64,000 nt of DNA, taken from Lucifuga dentata. Taxonomy: Eukaryota > Chordata > Actinopteri > Ophidiiformes > Bythitidae. The stretch is taken from positions 1-64,000 of the forward strand of contig VXCM01000471.1 in NCBI GenBank assembly GCA_014773175.1, given 5' to 3'. The position numbers and the translations under genes are program-made. Shown here piece by piece: positions 45,640-57,020 of this stretch; positions within the stretch are counted from its first letter, which is position 1, and each line of letters begins with the position of its first letter. Under the pieces are notes generated by a model. The model was not told where the DNA came from. It saw only the letters and a list, made by a program, of their open reading frames with translations, and did no database searches.

Positions 45640-45770
45640 TTCTATAATCAATTATGATTCATGATTCTTGTGCAGAAATTGGTCTTTTTTTTTAAAGACC
45701 AATTGCTGCATTCATTTATATTGAAAACTGGCTGAAATAATCTTACTGCACTGACAGATTTTCTTCACTT
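45640..45770 (+). repeat. F2 repeat fragment with a 17-bp hairpin
   Basis: TGAAAACTGGCTGAAATAAT and ACTGCACTGACAGATTTTC match F2. Upstream, TGCAGAAATTGGTCTTT (45671-45687) pairs with AAAGACCAATTGCTGCA (45694-45710) across a T6 loop, with one mismatch in 17. The hairpin may be a small internal inversion. Confidence 0.5.
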
Positions 45771-45830
45771 GTATTTTCTTCACTTCACTTCAGATTTTTC
45801 TTCACTTCAGATTTTCTTCACTTCACTCCC
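45765..45830. repeat. TTTCTTCACTTCA minisatellite
   Basis: Five to six short units of TTTCTTCACTTCA with variable spacing, growing out of the F2 fragment's CTTCACTT motif. Confidence 0.8.
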
Positions 45831-46849
45831 CATTTTTTTAAAATTTTTGCCTCTTTTGGCATAACCAAATGGAAAAGCTTATAACAGAAGAACTGTGAAG
45901 CCAAAATAGTATGTATGAGAGCTCATTTTTCCCTTAAAATGTGTCACAGTAAAAGGCTAAACCAAAACGCACATTACATCCGCAAGGAGGATGAAATGAG
46001 CATGGAGGAAAAATATATATTTTTTGTCTCTCGTATTCAGCAAGTCATAATTAAATAGCAATAACAAGGCCATGCTCAATATGAAAATATCCTTCTACCG
46101 CTGTGTAAAATTTTAGACTTCTGGGGCAAACTTTATGGAAAGCTTCTATTTTATGTTGCCACTTGCATCCCCAGTCTGTCCAAAACCTCTCCAAATGACC
46201 ATATGAGAATGTTGGGGCTGAATAAGTGACAAAAACTGATTAAAACAGATATTTTTGCAGTCTGCACAAATACATATATTCATGCACATATTTACAGACA
46301 TAAAAGCGCTAGTAAAGCTCCATCTGCTCTGTTCAGTAGCGGTGTCACAAATAGGCAGAAACCAAGGAAAAAGCATTCTTAATTTCTGAATATATCAACA
46401 CAAGATGAGCGCTCCATATGTTTCCAGCCTCCATCTACGTCTGAGTTTACCTTTTAAAGGCATCTTCCAAGTCAATGCTGGCAAATTAAAGAACAAGACA
46501 GGCAGCAATTGAAGGCTCAAACCATTAATTTCCCTGGAGAAAGTGTGCACTCTGCTTTGAGGGCCGGAGTGACCTTTAGCTGACAAGACTTGAGTGGGAG
46601 AGACAGGAGCATGGAACAAACGAGGTATTAAAAAAAAAAAAAAAAAAAAAAAAACAGCATCAAGGAGGAATGTAGAAGAATAGATACAGCTGGAGACGTA
46701 ATCACTGTAGTCAGAGCATGTCATTGTACCTCAGAATAGGACTCATTTCTCAGAGGATGAAATATATAATTTAGAGTAAAAAAGCATGCAGTTACTGTGT
46801 TTTTCTGTTGCTGTATGAGTGCCATAATATCAATTTTCTTCATTTTCTA
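45831..46849. other. Unassigned; A25 tract
   Basis: An A tract lies at 46630-46654. The rest is AT-rich with no gene recognised. Confidence 0.45.
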
Positions 46850-47145
46850 CAGCATCACTAATAGGGACATGCGGGGTTTTTGTCCCTGTAGAAAAACGAA
46901 ATGTGAATAAATATTTTCTAGCAGGACAATTGCCTTCAAAAAATCTCTCTCAAGTAAGTTTTTGGTGTTAGGTTCGGGTTCTAAAGGTCTTATTAAGGCA
47001 CATTGCCAAGGACATTTGTTTTTTGAAAATTCTTGAAATGCTGATTTTTTTACAACTGGAAACAAGAAGAAATTAATACTCTCACTTATTTTATCAAAAT
47101 AAGGCATGGCTTGATAAGAGACAAGACTTTTTTTGCAGTGTACTG
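46850..47145 (-). repeat. F2-related MITE, reverse copy with CACTGCAAAAA tip
   Basis: On the minus strand it starts ACACTGCAAAAAAAGTCTTG and continues TTATTTTGATAAAATAAG and CTTGTTTCCAGTTGTAAAA. CACTGCAAAAA is a common tip of short fish DNA elements. The far end is unclear. Grouping it with F2 is an inference from the shared internal GGAAAC block. Confidence 0.5.
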
Positions 47146-47949
47146 GTCTGAATTTGATTGAAGCCAACCACTAATATCTTATCAAATACACTTACTATTT
47201 GCTGAGTCACGTAACAATCAAAGGAACATTTTTTGCTCTTACTGCATGTCATATGTCAATCACGAGGCCTGTGAGTGAGTGCCTTTTAACAGTTGTGAAC
47301 CCAACAATTTAAAATAGCAGGACATGGAGTGTGTACTTGCATTTTATTATGAAGTGTTTTCTTTTGCTGAGAGGAATGTTTTATGAAACTCACTTAAAAT
47401 GTATGTGGAGAATGTGATTGCTTGTCACTCAGTATTATGCAGATGAAGCTGAGTTTACATTGTCATTCCTGGTCTTGTTGAACTTATCAAGATGAATAAT
47501 GCTGATTGCGCTGCATGGAGCTGCATGCATCTATCTATGGAACAGTGAGCACTGAGCAGTTCACACTAATCTGAGCCAAAATTGGTGTAGTTGCTTCAGT
47601 TTAGTACTATTATTACTGTTTGATTGTTTCTCTAATTTGATTTGGTGTTTAGTTTTACTTCAAATTGGCAACAAATTTGATTGAAATAGATTTTTAGCAA
47701 TTGAAGTTAATCTATACTACTATTAATTATATAGCTATTATACAAATTTATGGCATTATTTTTATAATTGAGTATGATCTATTTTATTAGCACCAAGGAA
47801 GCTATTTTTCATCCACCCTTTGTTTAGTTCTTTGCTTGCTTGCCTTGCAGTTTTTATGTCATAAGCTTTATGAAAAAATATGAGAAAATGAGTGGGTTTA
47901 AGCTGGTTTAGTCAGTGTCAGTGCAGTGAGATTATTTAAATTGTTTTGT

Positions 47950-47951
<2 letters not shown>
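47146..47951. other. No feature recognised
   Basis: AT-rich unassigned sequence. Confidence 0.45.

Positions 47952-47983
<32 letters not shown>
47952..47983. repeat. T32 homopolymer
   Basis: Uninterrupted T run. Confidence 0.95.
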
Positions 47984-47987
<4 letters not shown>

Positions 47988-48194
47988 AATGAGTGTCTGC
48001 ACCTTGAAAGAAGACAGATGCTGCACTGGAGTAGGTTGTTACCTCTAAGGCAAATAATTGTACCTACTTGTGCCTGGTTGATTAGGTTGTGTGAGCAGGA
48101 TTACTACAAGAGTTTTAAAACAATTTTGACAAAACTGGGCATTGCTCTGGAAAGATGGTGAAATGTATGTGCCTAAGTACATATCACACAATTT

Positions 48195-48238
48195 AAAAAA
48201 AAAAAAAAAATNTTCAAACTCAATGAAAAAAAAAAAAA
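48195..48238. repeat. Two A tracts around an N
   Basis: A17 (from 48195), then T-N (48211-48212), a short unique patch and a second A run ending at about 48238. Unresolved join. Confidence 0.9.
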
Positions 48239-49033
48239 CCTTTGATATTCATCCCATGATAAACCATTTATAGGTGCAGTTTGTTCTGGATTCAGATAAT
48301 TTTTAAAAGCTTTTGTTTATTATGACAACTAAAACACTTAAGTCCAACTACTATTATAGTTGTTTTTTTTCTTTTTAGACAAGTAAATTATCCAAGGACA
48401 ATTTTGTTTGTTCAGCCTTGGCGGACATATACACTTTACTAAGTTACATTACAAACATTACTTTTCTTTTTCAAGTGTGAATGTGGTAATATAAGTTTTC
48501 TGTGGGAGATCATTTAATTTTCAGGTTCCAGAGTTAGTCACTTTTGAAGCAAAGCACTGACTGAATCTCCAGTAAAGTATGGATACAGTATTTGTCACAG
48601 TCCTGGTCAACTACAGTTAGAAATCTGGTTCTTTTCAGTTTCTGACTATGTTGAGAACTGAACATGTATTATTGGCATACATTCAAAAGATAAAACAGAA
48701 AGAAAAGAAACTTTATGCAGATAGCATAAAAAAAAGAATCAAAGGTCATTATTAAAGCTCTTCATTTGAAAATAATACACAAAAATATCAACCCCTGAAT
48801 GGCTTAAGTTAAAAAAAAAAAAAGGAGATAAAAGGTGTACAACCATATAACTGAATCCAAGCATGTAACTTTTTGCACCAAGAATCAATTTTATGACTGT
48901 GTAGCATGTGTCAGTTTGATGGACAAGTTCCCCCTGAACAGGATACAAGTCTGTTGCAAGTTTTCTTCAGCTTTCTCATGTGGAGCTCTCCTGTGAAATT
49001 TATGTGTATTGTTTGCTTTGAGACCATACTTAC
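48239..49033. other. No feature recognised
   Basis: AT-rich. If the exon candidate just downstream (49034-49140) is real, this is its following intron on the minus strand. Confidence 0.4.
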
Positions 49034-49140
49034 CTGGCAGGGCAGAAGCTGAGAAAAGTAATAATGGTAAGAGGCAAAGAGCTACTGCAAAAGTTATAGC
49101 CAACCTATGAGTGCGGACAGGGCTGTAACTCTTGGGTTTG
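49034..49140 (-). CDS. Possible exon encoding a hydrophobic signal/anchor segment
   Basis: On the minus strand an open frame reads SKPKSYSPVRTHR, then the hydrophobic run LAITFAVALCLLPLLLFSAS, then ALP. It then meets a perfect donor, CTGCCAG|GTAAGTATGG. Basic residues before a 20-residue hydrophobic core are typical of a signal anchor (type II membrane protein), with SASA as a possible cleavage site. Weak points: the start would need an AG acceptor near 49141 without a good pyrimidine tract. The nearby ATG (minus, just upstream) is out of frame and stops after six codons. I recognise no protein family. Chance is quite possible. Confidence 0.2.
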
Positions 49141-49919
49141 CTCTCAGAAGTACTTTAGTGGCATCTTGGAATCGTGCCTGGCTTCCCTTTTCTTGGCCTG
49201 AGCCAATAGTGGATGCAGAATCCTGGTTATTGATTAGTTGGGTGTTGTTGGATATATAATACAAAGCTCCTACAGATACATTTCACAATACATCTGTCTT
49301 GATCCTCAAAGCACAGTTTCTCCTGTTTTTTCATCTTTTTGTGCACCAGTCTCACCAGAATCTTAGATATCATCTGCTTTATGACAGAGACACGTAGGTT
49401 TAGGAAGCAACTTTCAGGTACAGCCTCCACAGAAAAATAGTCTCACAAAGCTAATCTGAATAATGGCCCATTCCCAAACTGATCCATGCTCACAACCCCT
49501 TCATTACGGAGCGTCACTCTGCATAAAGTCACACTCACAGCTGTGGAGGGTTCTCTTTATCAAGGAGGAACGTGCAATTAAACAGGTTTAATTATAAGCA
49601 AGAAACACCCATCTCCATGGATAGTGATAGAAGCCTCTTTCAACCAGATGTGGTGTTCTATTATGTTTTGTTTCCTTGTAAATGCAAAGCTTCCCCAAAG
49701 CAATAAGATTATGCCAAGAATAGATGGTTGTTTCTTTGAACTGGATTTGTTTGCCAGTCTTACATGCTACACACACACGGCCTGTGCAGTACAAAAGTGA
49801 GTCATGTCTTACAGAATATGTTTATATACAAACTAAAATCACTCTCAATTACATTTCTTAGAAAGCAGAGTTGGTTCCTGACTATGGTTGTTATCTCTGA
49901 CAAAGAGGTTATGTTTTCA
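49141..49919. other. No feature recognised
   Basis: Complex sequence; several 60-70 residue frames without known domains. Confidence 0.4.
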
Positions 49920-50070
49920 ACTGCATCCTTTTGTTTGGTGGTTTGATTAGCAGGATTATGCAAAAAGTTGAGTTGATTGTGATGAAATTTAGTGGAAGTG
50001 TGGGGCATGGCTCAGGGAAGAACCCATTAAATTTCAGTTTGGATCCAGACCCAGAGCCAGGAATCTTTTC
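49920..50070 (-). repeat. Dispersed repeat (CTTCCCT..GCCATGCC type), reverse copy
   Basis: Complement of 45425-45580: TTAGCAGGATTATGCAAAAA, GTGGGGCATGGCTCAGGG, AAGAACCCATTAAATTTC, TTTGGATCCAGACCCAG. The pair lies in opposite orientation about 4.4 kb apart. Confidence 0.65.
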
Positions 50071-50318
50071 AATGGTTTCTTAGCATGGTAATGTAGGGTT
50101 AAATATTCTTGTAGTCATGTCTTTCTCTGTAGGTCAGTATATTATTAGAACAAGACACATTTTTCTAAGGCTGTTCAGCCTTCGTGTAGTAATGTGTTTC
50201 AGTGAGTGACCTTGTTACTAATGCTTTAACCAAAGCAACAAGTTAATATTCTGTTGAAAGCTGGTGTTCATGTCCCATAATCCCGACTATATAGAAAGCG
50301 AGCATCCATTATTTAACC

Positions 50319-50667
50319 CAGGGATATGCAACTGGTGGCCCATGGGCCTGATATGGCCCGCATCTTTGATCTATCAGGCCCTCGGATGGCTTCTCAATGA
50401 ATGAAAATGAAAATTATAAAAAGTGTTTTCCTTTGTTATTGCCGCTACCCATCAGCAGAGGGTGCTCAGTCGCTCGGTCATTACTGATGTAGTATTTACT
50501 TATCATCCATTTCATGGTAGCAAAGCTTTCAATGAGAAGATAAGGCAGGATAAGGCAGCGCTGCACGTTAACATTGAGCACATCAAGCAGAAGCAATTAT
50601 TTTCCTGTTTTTCCTTGTATATCTCCAAGAGCAAATGTCTTGTCTCTTTTCCTCTCCACAGTGACAG

Positions 50668-50704
<37 letters not shown>

Positions 50705-50870
50705 ACGATTTTAAGTGCGAATAAATCACGTCAGAGTTAGGGTTATGGTTGGGGGGCTTAGGGGGTGTCCCAGAAAATCTCCCTTATGTTTTGTTTTATT
50801 TAATGTGTGGCCTTTGACTGTGAGAATGAAATTTTATTAGCCCTCATCCTCATCAAAGTTGCCCATCCTG
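50319..50870. mobile_element. hAT-like non-autonomous element
   Basis: The left tip CAGGGATATGCAACTGGTGG and the complement of the right tip CAGGATGGGCAACTTTGATG are short inverted repeats in the 'CAG...GCAACT' style of hAT elements. The 8-base flanks ATTTAACC (50311-50318) and AATCAACC (50871-50878) match at six of eight positions, an aged 8-base target duplication as expected for hAT. TGGCCCATGGGCCTGATATG follows the left tip. A (GA)n array sits inside (50671-50702). The 105-residue frame inside shows no transposase motif. Confidence 0.7.
50671..50702. repeat. (GA)16 microsatellite
   Basis: Uninterrupted GA array within the hAT-like element. Confidence 0.97.
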
Positions 50871-50878
50871 AATCAACC

Positions 50879-52424
50879 TAACCTTCAAGCTGTTTTAGTT
50901 GCCTAAACTCATTATTCATGTTTTGGATGCCATAAGCAGAAATTGTTCTTACCTTTGATGTTTTCTTACTGCCTTATGGACGATTTCCAGCTGTTCTTGC
51001 ATGCATATTAGCAACAATAATCAACGGTTTAGAAACAATTTAGCAGAAAGCAGCATAACATCAAAACAGACCAGCAACACAGGAAAGCGTGTGCAATACA
51101 GCATAGCATAGCATCGAAACAGAATGTGTGTGTTCACAGCATTTAAACTTTTTAAAGCACTCTTCAAAAACCAGCATAACACAGACCAGCAACACAACAC
51201 AGGCAACTTTAAAGTGCTGCTAAAGTAGCTGCTAACAGGTTTGCTAGCAGGTTAGCAACCAAGACAACAATATGAACAAAAGTCCGACCCCTTTCACACA
51301 CAGCGACTCAAGCAGCAACAAATTAAAACATGGATCCTACCTGTTCCAGTGATTCAGGTGCAAGTGATAAGACTGAGGTGAGATTGAGCTATATTTACAT
51401 GATCTGGCTTCATCAGGATTGGTTGAGGAAGGGTGGAGCATATTTCTATTTTTAAAGAAAACATTTTTCCTAAAACTTTAAATTTTTCTAATGATCAATT
51501 TAACAGTTGATCATTTACTTATTAATATTTTCAGAGCTGTATAATTTTTTTTTTTTTTTTTTTTTTAAATCTATATATTTGATCAAGTTAATTTGTGTAT
51601 GAGCCCCTGTCTGTTGGTTTGGCCACACACATGACAAAGTCCTGTGCTGAGGACGGGGCAGGGTCTGGAAATGTAAGACTGAGGAAGTTCATTAGAGTTT
51701 TTTGTTTTATAAAATCAAAACATTTAAGGGAACCCCACTAAGCAGATTATGAAGCAATCTGAAAAGGGATAAATACTCATGATGCAATAATCAATAAAAC
51801 GTGCACAATTAATTTATTGCAAATTAATTTACCAGAATGGAATGCAAAAATAAAAATTTAAATCAAGGTTTATCTCCAGCTTTACTTGGCCATTTCCATC
51901 TTGAGGATAGTAGTGTGTGTGCCTTGCATTCTGCAAGCACACATAATTATAACCGAGCATATGATGATCAGTGAAGTAATCTACATCCTTCTACCCACAA
52001 AGTCAGAAAAATCAACATCATTGACAAAAACAACAACGCAGTGACTAATGACGAACACCCACACGTCCCTTTAAAGAACACCATATAGTCACTTTAGTTC
52101 AATGCATATTGTGCTTCTCAAAGCACATAGCTATTTTCTATACTGGAGATACAGACTCAAGTATAGAGTCTGGTTTGAATGACAGGGTATCTGGATCCAC
52201 ACATAATGGTAGCATGAAAATTCAATCTACACATATGCGGAAAGCAACTACAACACATCTTCTCCTACCCAGTACACAAGACTAAGAGCTACTGCACAAA
52301 CACGCGCAAAAATGCATCCAGGAAAAGAAGGAAAAAAAAAAAAAAACATTAAACAAAGCACCACAAGCGGATCTCAGGGCATAGCTTAATTGATATGCAA
52401 TATAATCATCATGGCAGACGAAGA

Positions 52425-52427
<3 letters not shown>
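50879..52427. other. Unassigned; local short direct repeat; T22 and A16 tracts
   Basis: CAGCATAACATCAAAACAG / AGACCAGCAACACAGG (51049-51081) recurs in shortened form at 51173-51204. T tract at 51545-51566 and A tract at 52331-52346. No gene recognised. Confidence 0.4.
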
Positions 52428-52466
<39 letters not shown>

Positions 52467-52488
52467 AGAGAGGGAGAGAGAGAGAGAA
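52428..52488. repeat. Compound (CA)n(GA)n microsatellite
   Basis: CA array (52428-52462) followed by GA-rich array (52463-52488), immediately past the donor of the next exon candidate. Confidence 0.97.
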
Positions 52489-52499
52489 CAAATATTTAC

Positions 52500-52587
52500 C
52501 TTCTATGGCTCTTCCTAGTAAACCTGAGCAGTGTGTTCCCGTCTTTTCTGTCGCAAGAGGCGACTTGAGCCACTTTCTGATTTCCAT
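52500..52587 (-). CDS. Possible first coding exon (MEIRKWL start)
   Basis: A minus-strand ATG at 52587 (context AAATATGG) opens MEIRKWLKSPLATEKTG, then THCSGLLGRAIEG, and runs into a fair donor, GAAG|GTAAATATT. 'M-[DE]-I-R-K-W-L/F' starts occur in several fish transposon-derived zinc-finger or hAT-type proteins, so this could be the first exon of a transposase-derived gene or dead element. No downstream exon was identified. Confidence is low because an 88-base frame with a donor is easily found by chance. Confidence 0.2.
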
Positions 52588-52742
52588 ATTTACTGATATA
52601 ACAACAATTAGCTAACTACAGATATGCACACGACAGAATCCTGCACATACAGTGTATAATCCCACCTAATGTAACATAGTTACACATTTTCATAAATGGA
52701 TGTCCAGTGATTCTATTTATTTAATTCTTTGCCTTTTCAGTA

Positions 52743-52869
52743 TTTTTAATATACAAATATTTTGTCAAAACAGATTTGTATATTATTTTTTAAATTATAA
52801 AACCANTTTTTAATATACAAATATTTTGTCAAAACAGATTTGTATATTATTTTTTAAATTATAAAACCA
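52743..52869. repeat. Exact 63-base duplication around an N (assembly artefact)
   Basis: Bases 52743-52805 and 52807-52869 are identical (each TTTTTAATATACAAATATTT to TTATAAAACCA), separated by N at 52806. The length equals the duplication at 3099-3225, which points to a fixed k-mer overlap. Confidence 0.92.
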
Positions 52870-53134
52870 TCAGTGGAAAATTAATTTGAAATTAACCAGA
52901 ATATCTATGGATGGGCCAAGCAATCTGATTGAGCGGGCCCGGCCCCCTTGGGCCCACCCAAAACAATGGGTCTGATCATGTACAACTGCAAAATGAAACT
53001 GGAAAACTTTTGTGACAGACACATACCTCAAATCTATGTTTTATCAGCCAATGTTGAACACCAACAACTGAGTCACATCACTCAGATGTCTAAACTTCTC
53101 ATGAGCGCGTGAAAGCACCACAGGATCGGACCTT
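52870..53134. other. Unassigned; G/C-rich patch
   Basis: Includes GAGCGGGCCCGGCCCCCTTG at 52933-52952, atypically GC-rich for the window, possibly the end of an unrecognised transposon. Confidence 0.3.
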
Positions 53135-53674
53135 TTAAAGGACAATACCAGTAGTTTGCATGTTTGAGCAATAAATAGAACCACATACGTTACTGCCAAA
53201 CATCTTCCAAAACATACTAACTGGAGCAGTAAAGTTTTTAATTGTTTTTCATACCTTCTAAGCAGAAATTGGTTTTCCAGTGCACAACAAAAATGAGCTT
53301 GTAGAAACTTGAAACACACTTGAGAGAATTAATAATCACAGCAAAACTACATACTGTTATTATTTTTTCATTGAAGTTACGTAATGTAGCCAAACATTGG
53401 AGCCACATGGAAATATATATATACATATATATATATTTCGCTGCCAGGGAATATAGCATCTGGAGAAAAGAAATTAAAACAGCTGTCCCCTCTACATTTG
53501 GACATGTGTGCTAGCAGGTGAAATATTGAATTTTAAGGTGGGTATGTAACCTGAACATTTAATTTTGAAAGATTAGAGGATTTGGTAAAATAGCACAAAA
53601 ACTAAAATATGGTTTTAGGTTTTGCAAAATGTAACAGTGTGTATTATTTACTGGGCTCAAACACGGTCCTCTAA
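53135..53674 (+). mobile_element. F1 TIR element, copy g (complete)
   Basis: Left TTAAAGGACAATACC, GTTTGCATGTTTGAGC, ACGTTACTGCCAAACATC; right GGGCTCAAACACGGTCCTCT. Interior GCTTGTAGAAACTTGAAAC, CTGCCAGGGAATATAGC and GATTTTGAAAGATTAGAGG are shared with b and f. An (AT)n patch lies at 53412-53437. No transposase frame. Confidence 0.8.
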
Positions 53675-54984
53675 TGATTCATACTTTTAAATTCATGACT
53701 TAAATGTAGACAAAACACAGAATAACAGATATGTTCACATAATTAAATTATTTTTACACAAATACAGGATGAGATAACTTTTAAATAAAACAGAGTGTGG
53801 CTGCAGTCTCCACTAAAAGCATGAGTGCTTTGGAAATCAATTATGCCACCTAAGTCTTGTTGTCTTAATTTTTTCTTAATTCCCAACATTCATTTATGAT
53901 TAAACATAGCATTTTCTATGTTTGACTACGCACAAGAATGCTTTTAAAAGGATACACAACAATAACTTATTGGTCTGTTTTTCACTGTTTACAAAGCTAG
54001 TGAAGATATAATGTGTAGAGGTTGTTTTTTTTCACGTAGATTGTTTTTTTTTAAGAGAGGTGTTTCAGTGCAATTCAAATGCATTGCTGAATTTTATGGA
54101 TGATGATAAAAAAAATATTAAATTAAATAAATGAATGTTGGCGGTTAAAGGGGATGGCAACATGAGAGCATGTATTTCTAGGTCAATACTTTTATCATAA
54201 ATCTTAACTTATAGAATTATTGGACCTTCATTCATTTAGCAGTCTAGCAAACACTTTACAAATGTGTACAACTCTATACTTTCTTTAAGATAGACTAATG
54301 TAATGGATATCCATGTTGTTTAAATTTTTCTTTAAATCTGCAGTAACATATTTTTGATGATAATATTGAATCAGACAATGTTATGCAAAGTGATTCATTC
54401 ACAGTGCTACAAGCTCAAAGAATTATCACCCAACTTTTTTTTTTTTGACAATTTCATGTCATTGTTTTCTTTTCCCAGATGTGAAAGCACTACATAGGTG
54501 TCTTGCAGTGCTTCCCACTGAACACTGAATCCATTTCCATTAAACAGGCTGTAATAAGCCCACTGCATATTACCTGTACAGGACTGGTGACTGTTGAAGA
54601 AAGTGTAGCATCTAACAACCTCAATCCCCAGAATTTTTCTCAGAAGTTGGAAAACAGCTAAATGAAGACTGAATGTTGGACTCTATTTCATCAGGTGGAT
54701 AGAAATGCATGCTTAGCTGAATGCTGATGTTGGTGTGAGTCTGCTGGTTGTATAACTAGCCAACAGTTTGCTATCTTATTAGCCGTAATAACCTGATAAG
54801 GCCAGGATTATACTTGTGATAACTATGTGGCTGTGCATATGCATGATGGCTGCTATAGTTATCCTGCATTTGTTTGAAGGGCTTTTTGTGCCCTCGAGAA
54901 TTAACACCACATGCTCATGAGATGCAGTATCAACGCAAATAGTGTCAACTTTTGTCAAGTGATATCAGCAACACAGCAACAGCT
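53675..54984. other. No feature recognised
   Basis: AT-rich; nothing identified. Confidence 0.45.
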
Positions 54985-55007
54985 AAAAAAAAAAAAAAAA
55001 AAAAAAA
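54985..55007. repeat. A23 homopolymer
   Basis: Uninterrupted A run. The 69-residue minus frame over it (54955-55164) has an acidic/Lys N-terminal part but no recognised domain. Confidence 0.95.
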
Positions 55008-56987
55008 GGACTAAAAGCTTCAAGGATAAGCTAAACAGGTTGTCAGAAGCTCCCTCCAATGCTATTTCATTTGCTTTCATAAGTAAAATCTTGATCTCCT
55101 CAATTGTCTCCATCTTTTTCCACTGTTGAGTAAAATCAGAAGTAGTTGATGTGTTCTGTGCCAACTGGAAAAGATGTATATTTCAGTCCTCACATTGACC
55201 CCTAGAGGATATTGTATTTAATCCTCCAGATTAATGTAATGTAAGCAAGTGAGTATGTGAGCTACACCATTCACATATCAACTGTGTGTGTAAGTGTAGT
55301 GAGTAATAATTATAATCCTGGCCTAAACTGGCACTCAGGGCTGAGTCTCAATCAGTTTATTGTGGAGAGTTTTCTATCCCTTAGTGGCCACAAAATTGAT
55401 TATTCTAGCTCTGGCAAAAAGATCCCTCCAAACACATCAATATTTATTAAAACATCACCTTGACTAATAATTTGTCCCACATATTACTCTATTAGTTTTG
55501 AGAATTCCAGAACATATGCATATACAAATATGAAACAGCCCCCAGCATAGCTGCTAAAGTTACATTCTATTTTGGAAACAATAATTAGCCAACATGCTGT
55601 AATTAAATGTGTATACCCTCAACTCACATTTAAAGGAAAGACAGAGCAGAAAGGAAAAACATGGCTTTGGTGCCCCTTCAGCAGAGGAGAGACAGCCTGG
55701 TGGAGTCTTTAAAAATGTGAGTAATAAAATACATTTTCACAATACTTAATATTGCAAGCAGGATGAAATTATAATTAGCATCAGCACCACATTTGCAATG
55801 GTGACAAAACTGAATGGACCAGACCAAGTCACAGATGGTTCAAGCCACCAGCAGCAATTCCAATTCAATTTTATGCAAATACACATTCAATTTAATTCAA
55901 ATATAAATTAACCAGCCATTAAGTATATTGCATAGTGGATTAGCAGTCATTTACACATCCAGATAATGTGTGAATTGTTTGAAGTATTTCTGAAAAGGCA
56001 AATGTTATACACCACTGACTGCATTCACAAGGGGTCTCTTAATTGAGTCTGAGTGCAATGATCAAGTGTTGCTTTCTGTGTGGTCGATACTGCAGCAATA
56101 ACGACCAAAAGCGAGAACCTGCTGTGCTTTTGCTGGCAATCTCATATCCTTGCTTCTTCCCTTAAGTCATGTGTGATTCTGTCTGTCATGAGCAAGATTG
56201 AATGGTTATCCAGTGGAAACCCATCCTGGATTAATGGTAGAATGAATCCACATCTGTCCAGCTGAACAAATTGAGTCTGGCAGCTACCTGACCTGAAACT
56301 TGTAGTGATAGGTGAATTCATTATACTGTTACATATACGTTCCACTAATTAGCTGTCCACATGTTCTGTTTCTAAACTCAGGCATGCCCCTACAAATGAC
56401 ATGTACATAAAACTAAAATGTGTTCTCAATCTTGTATACTATAAAATTAAATTGTTTCTGCATTGGATTTACCTGGGCAGAAATGGCCTGGGCAGGAATA
56501 ACTGTATGACTGCAACAATACTAACAACTTTAACATAATATATACACTGTCCATGGTGATAAACACCAAGGCAATAGTAAACAATGTGTCACAGGGGCCT
56601 ATTTTAAGCACAGATGTGTATGTGTATAACAGGTACAAGAGTTCTCTAAGGTATATTTAGGATTTCAAAACTTAACATCAGCACCTGCGACAATGTATTT
56701 TAAGCACACAGCTTTGAGCTTTAAACAGTGAGCAGATGTGTCAAAAATTTAAGTGCCTCACAGTCTGGACCTCAATATAATATAAAGCATTATCTTTCAG
56801 TGTTTAGTCAAACTCGTGGCTATGTCTTTTATGGTGTTGCAGGACGAATCACCAAATTTGTCTATACAAATTACAACTATTTGACAAGGGTGTGCAATGC
56901 TAACATAGGCTGCTCAGGATCCCTGCTTCCTGTGCTTCCTTCCAAAGTAAGCAATGAATCTTTGTGTAATTTATCAGGTAAAATGGC
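55008..56987. other. No feature recognised
   Basis: AT-rich with a more complex patch at 56090-56300. The frames there show no known domain. Confidence 0.45.
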
Positions 56988-57020
56988 AAAAAAAAAAAAA
57001 AATNAAAAAAAAAAAAAAAT
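56988..57020. repeat. A tract with N
   Basis: A runs around T-N (57003-57004); unresolved join. Confidence 0.9.
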
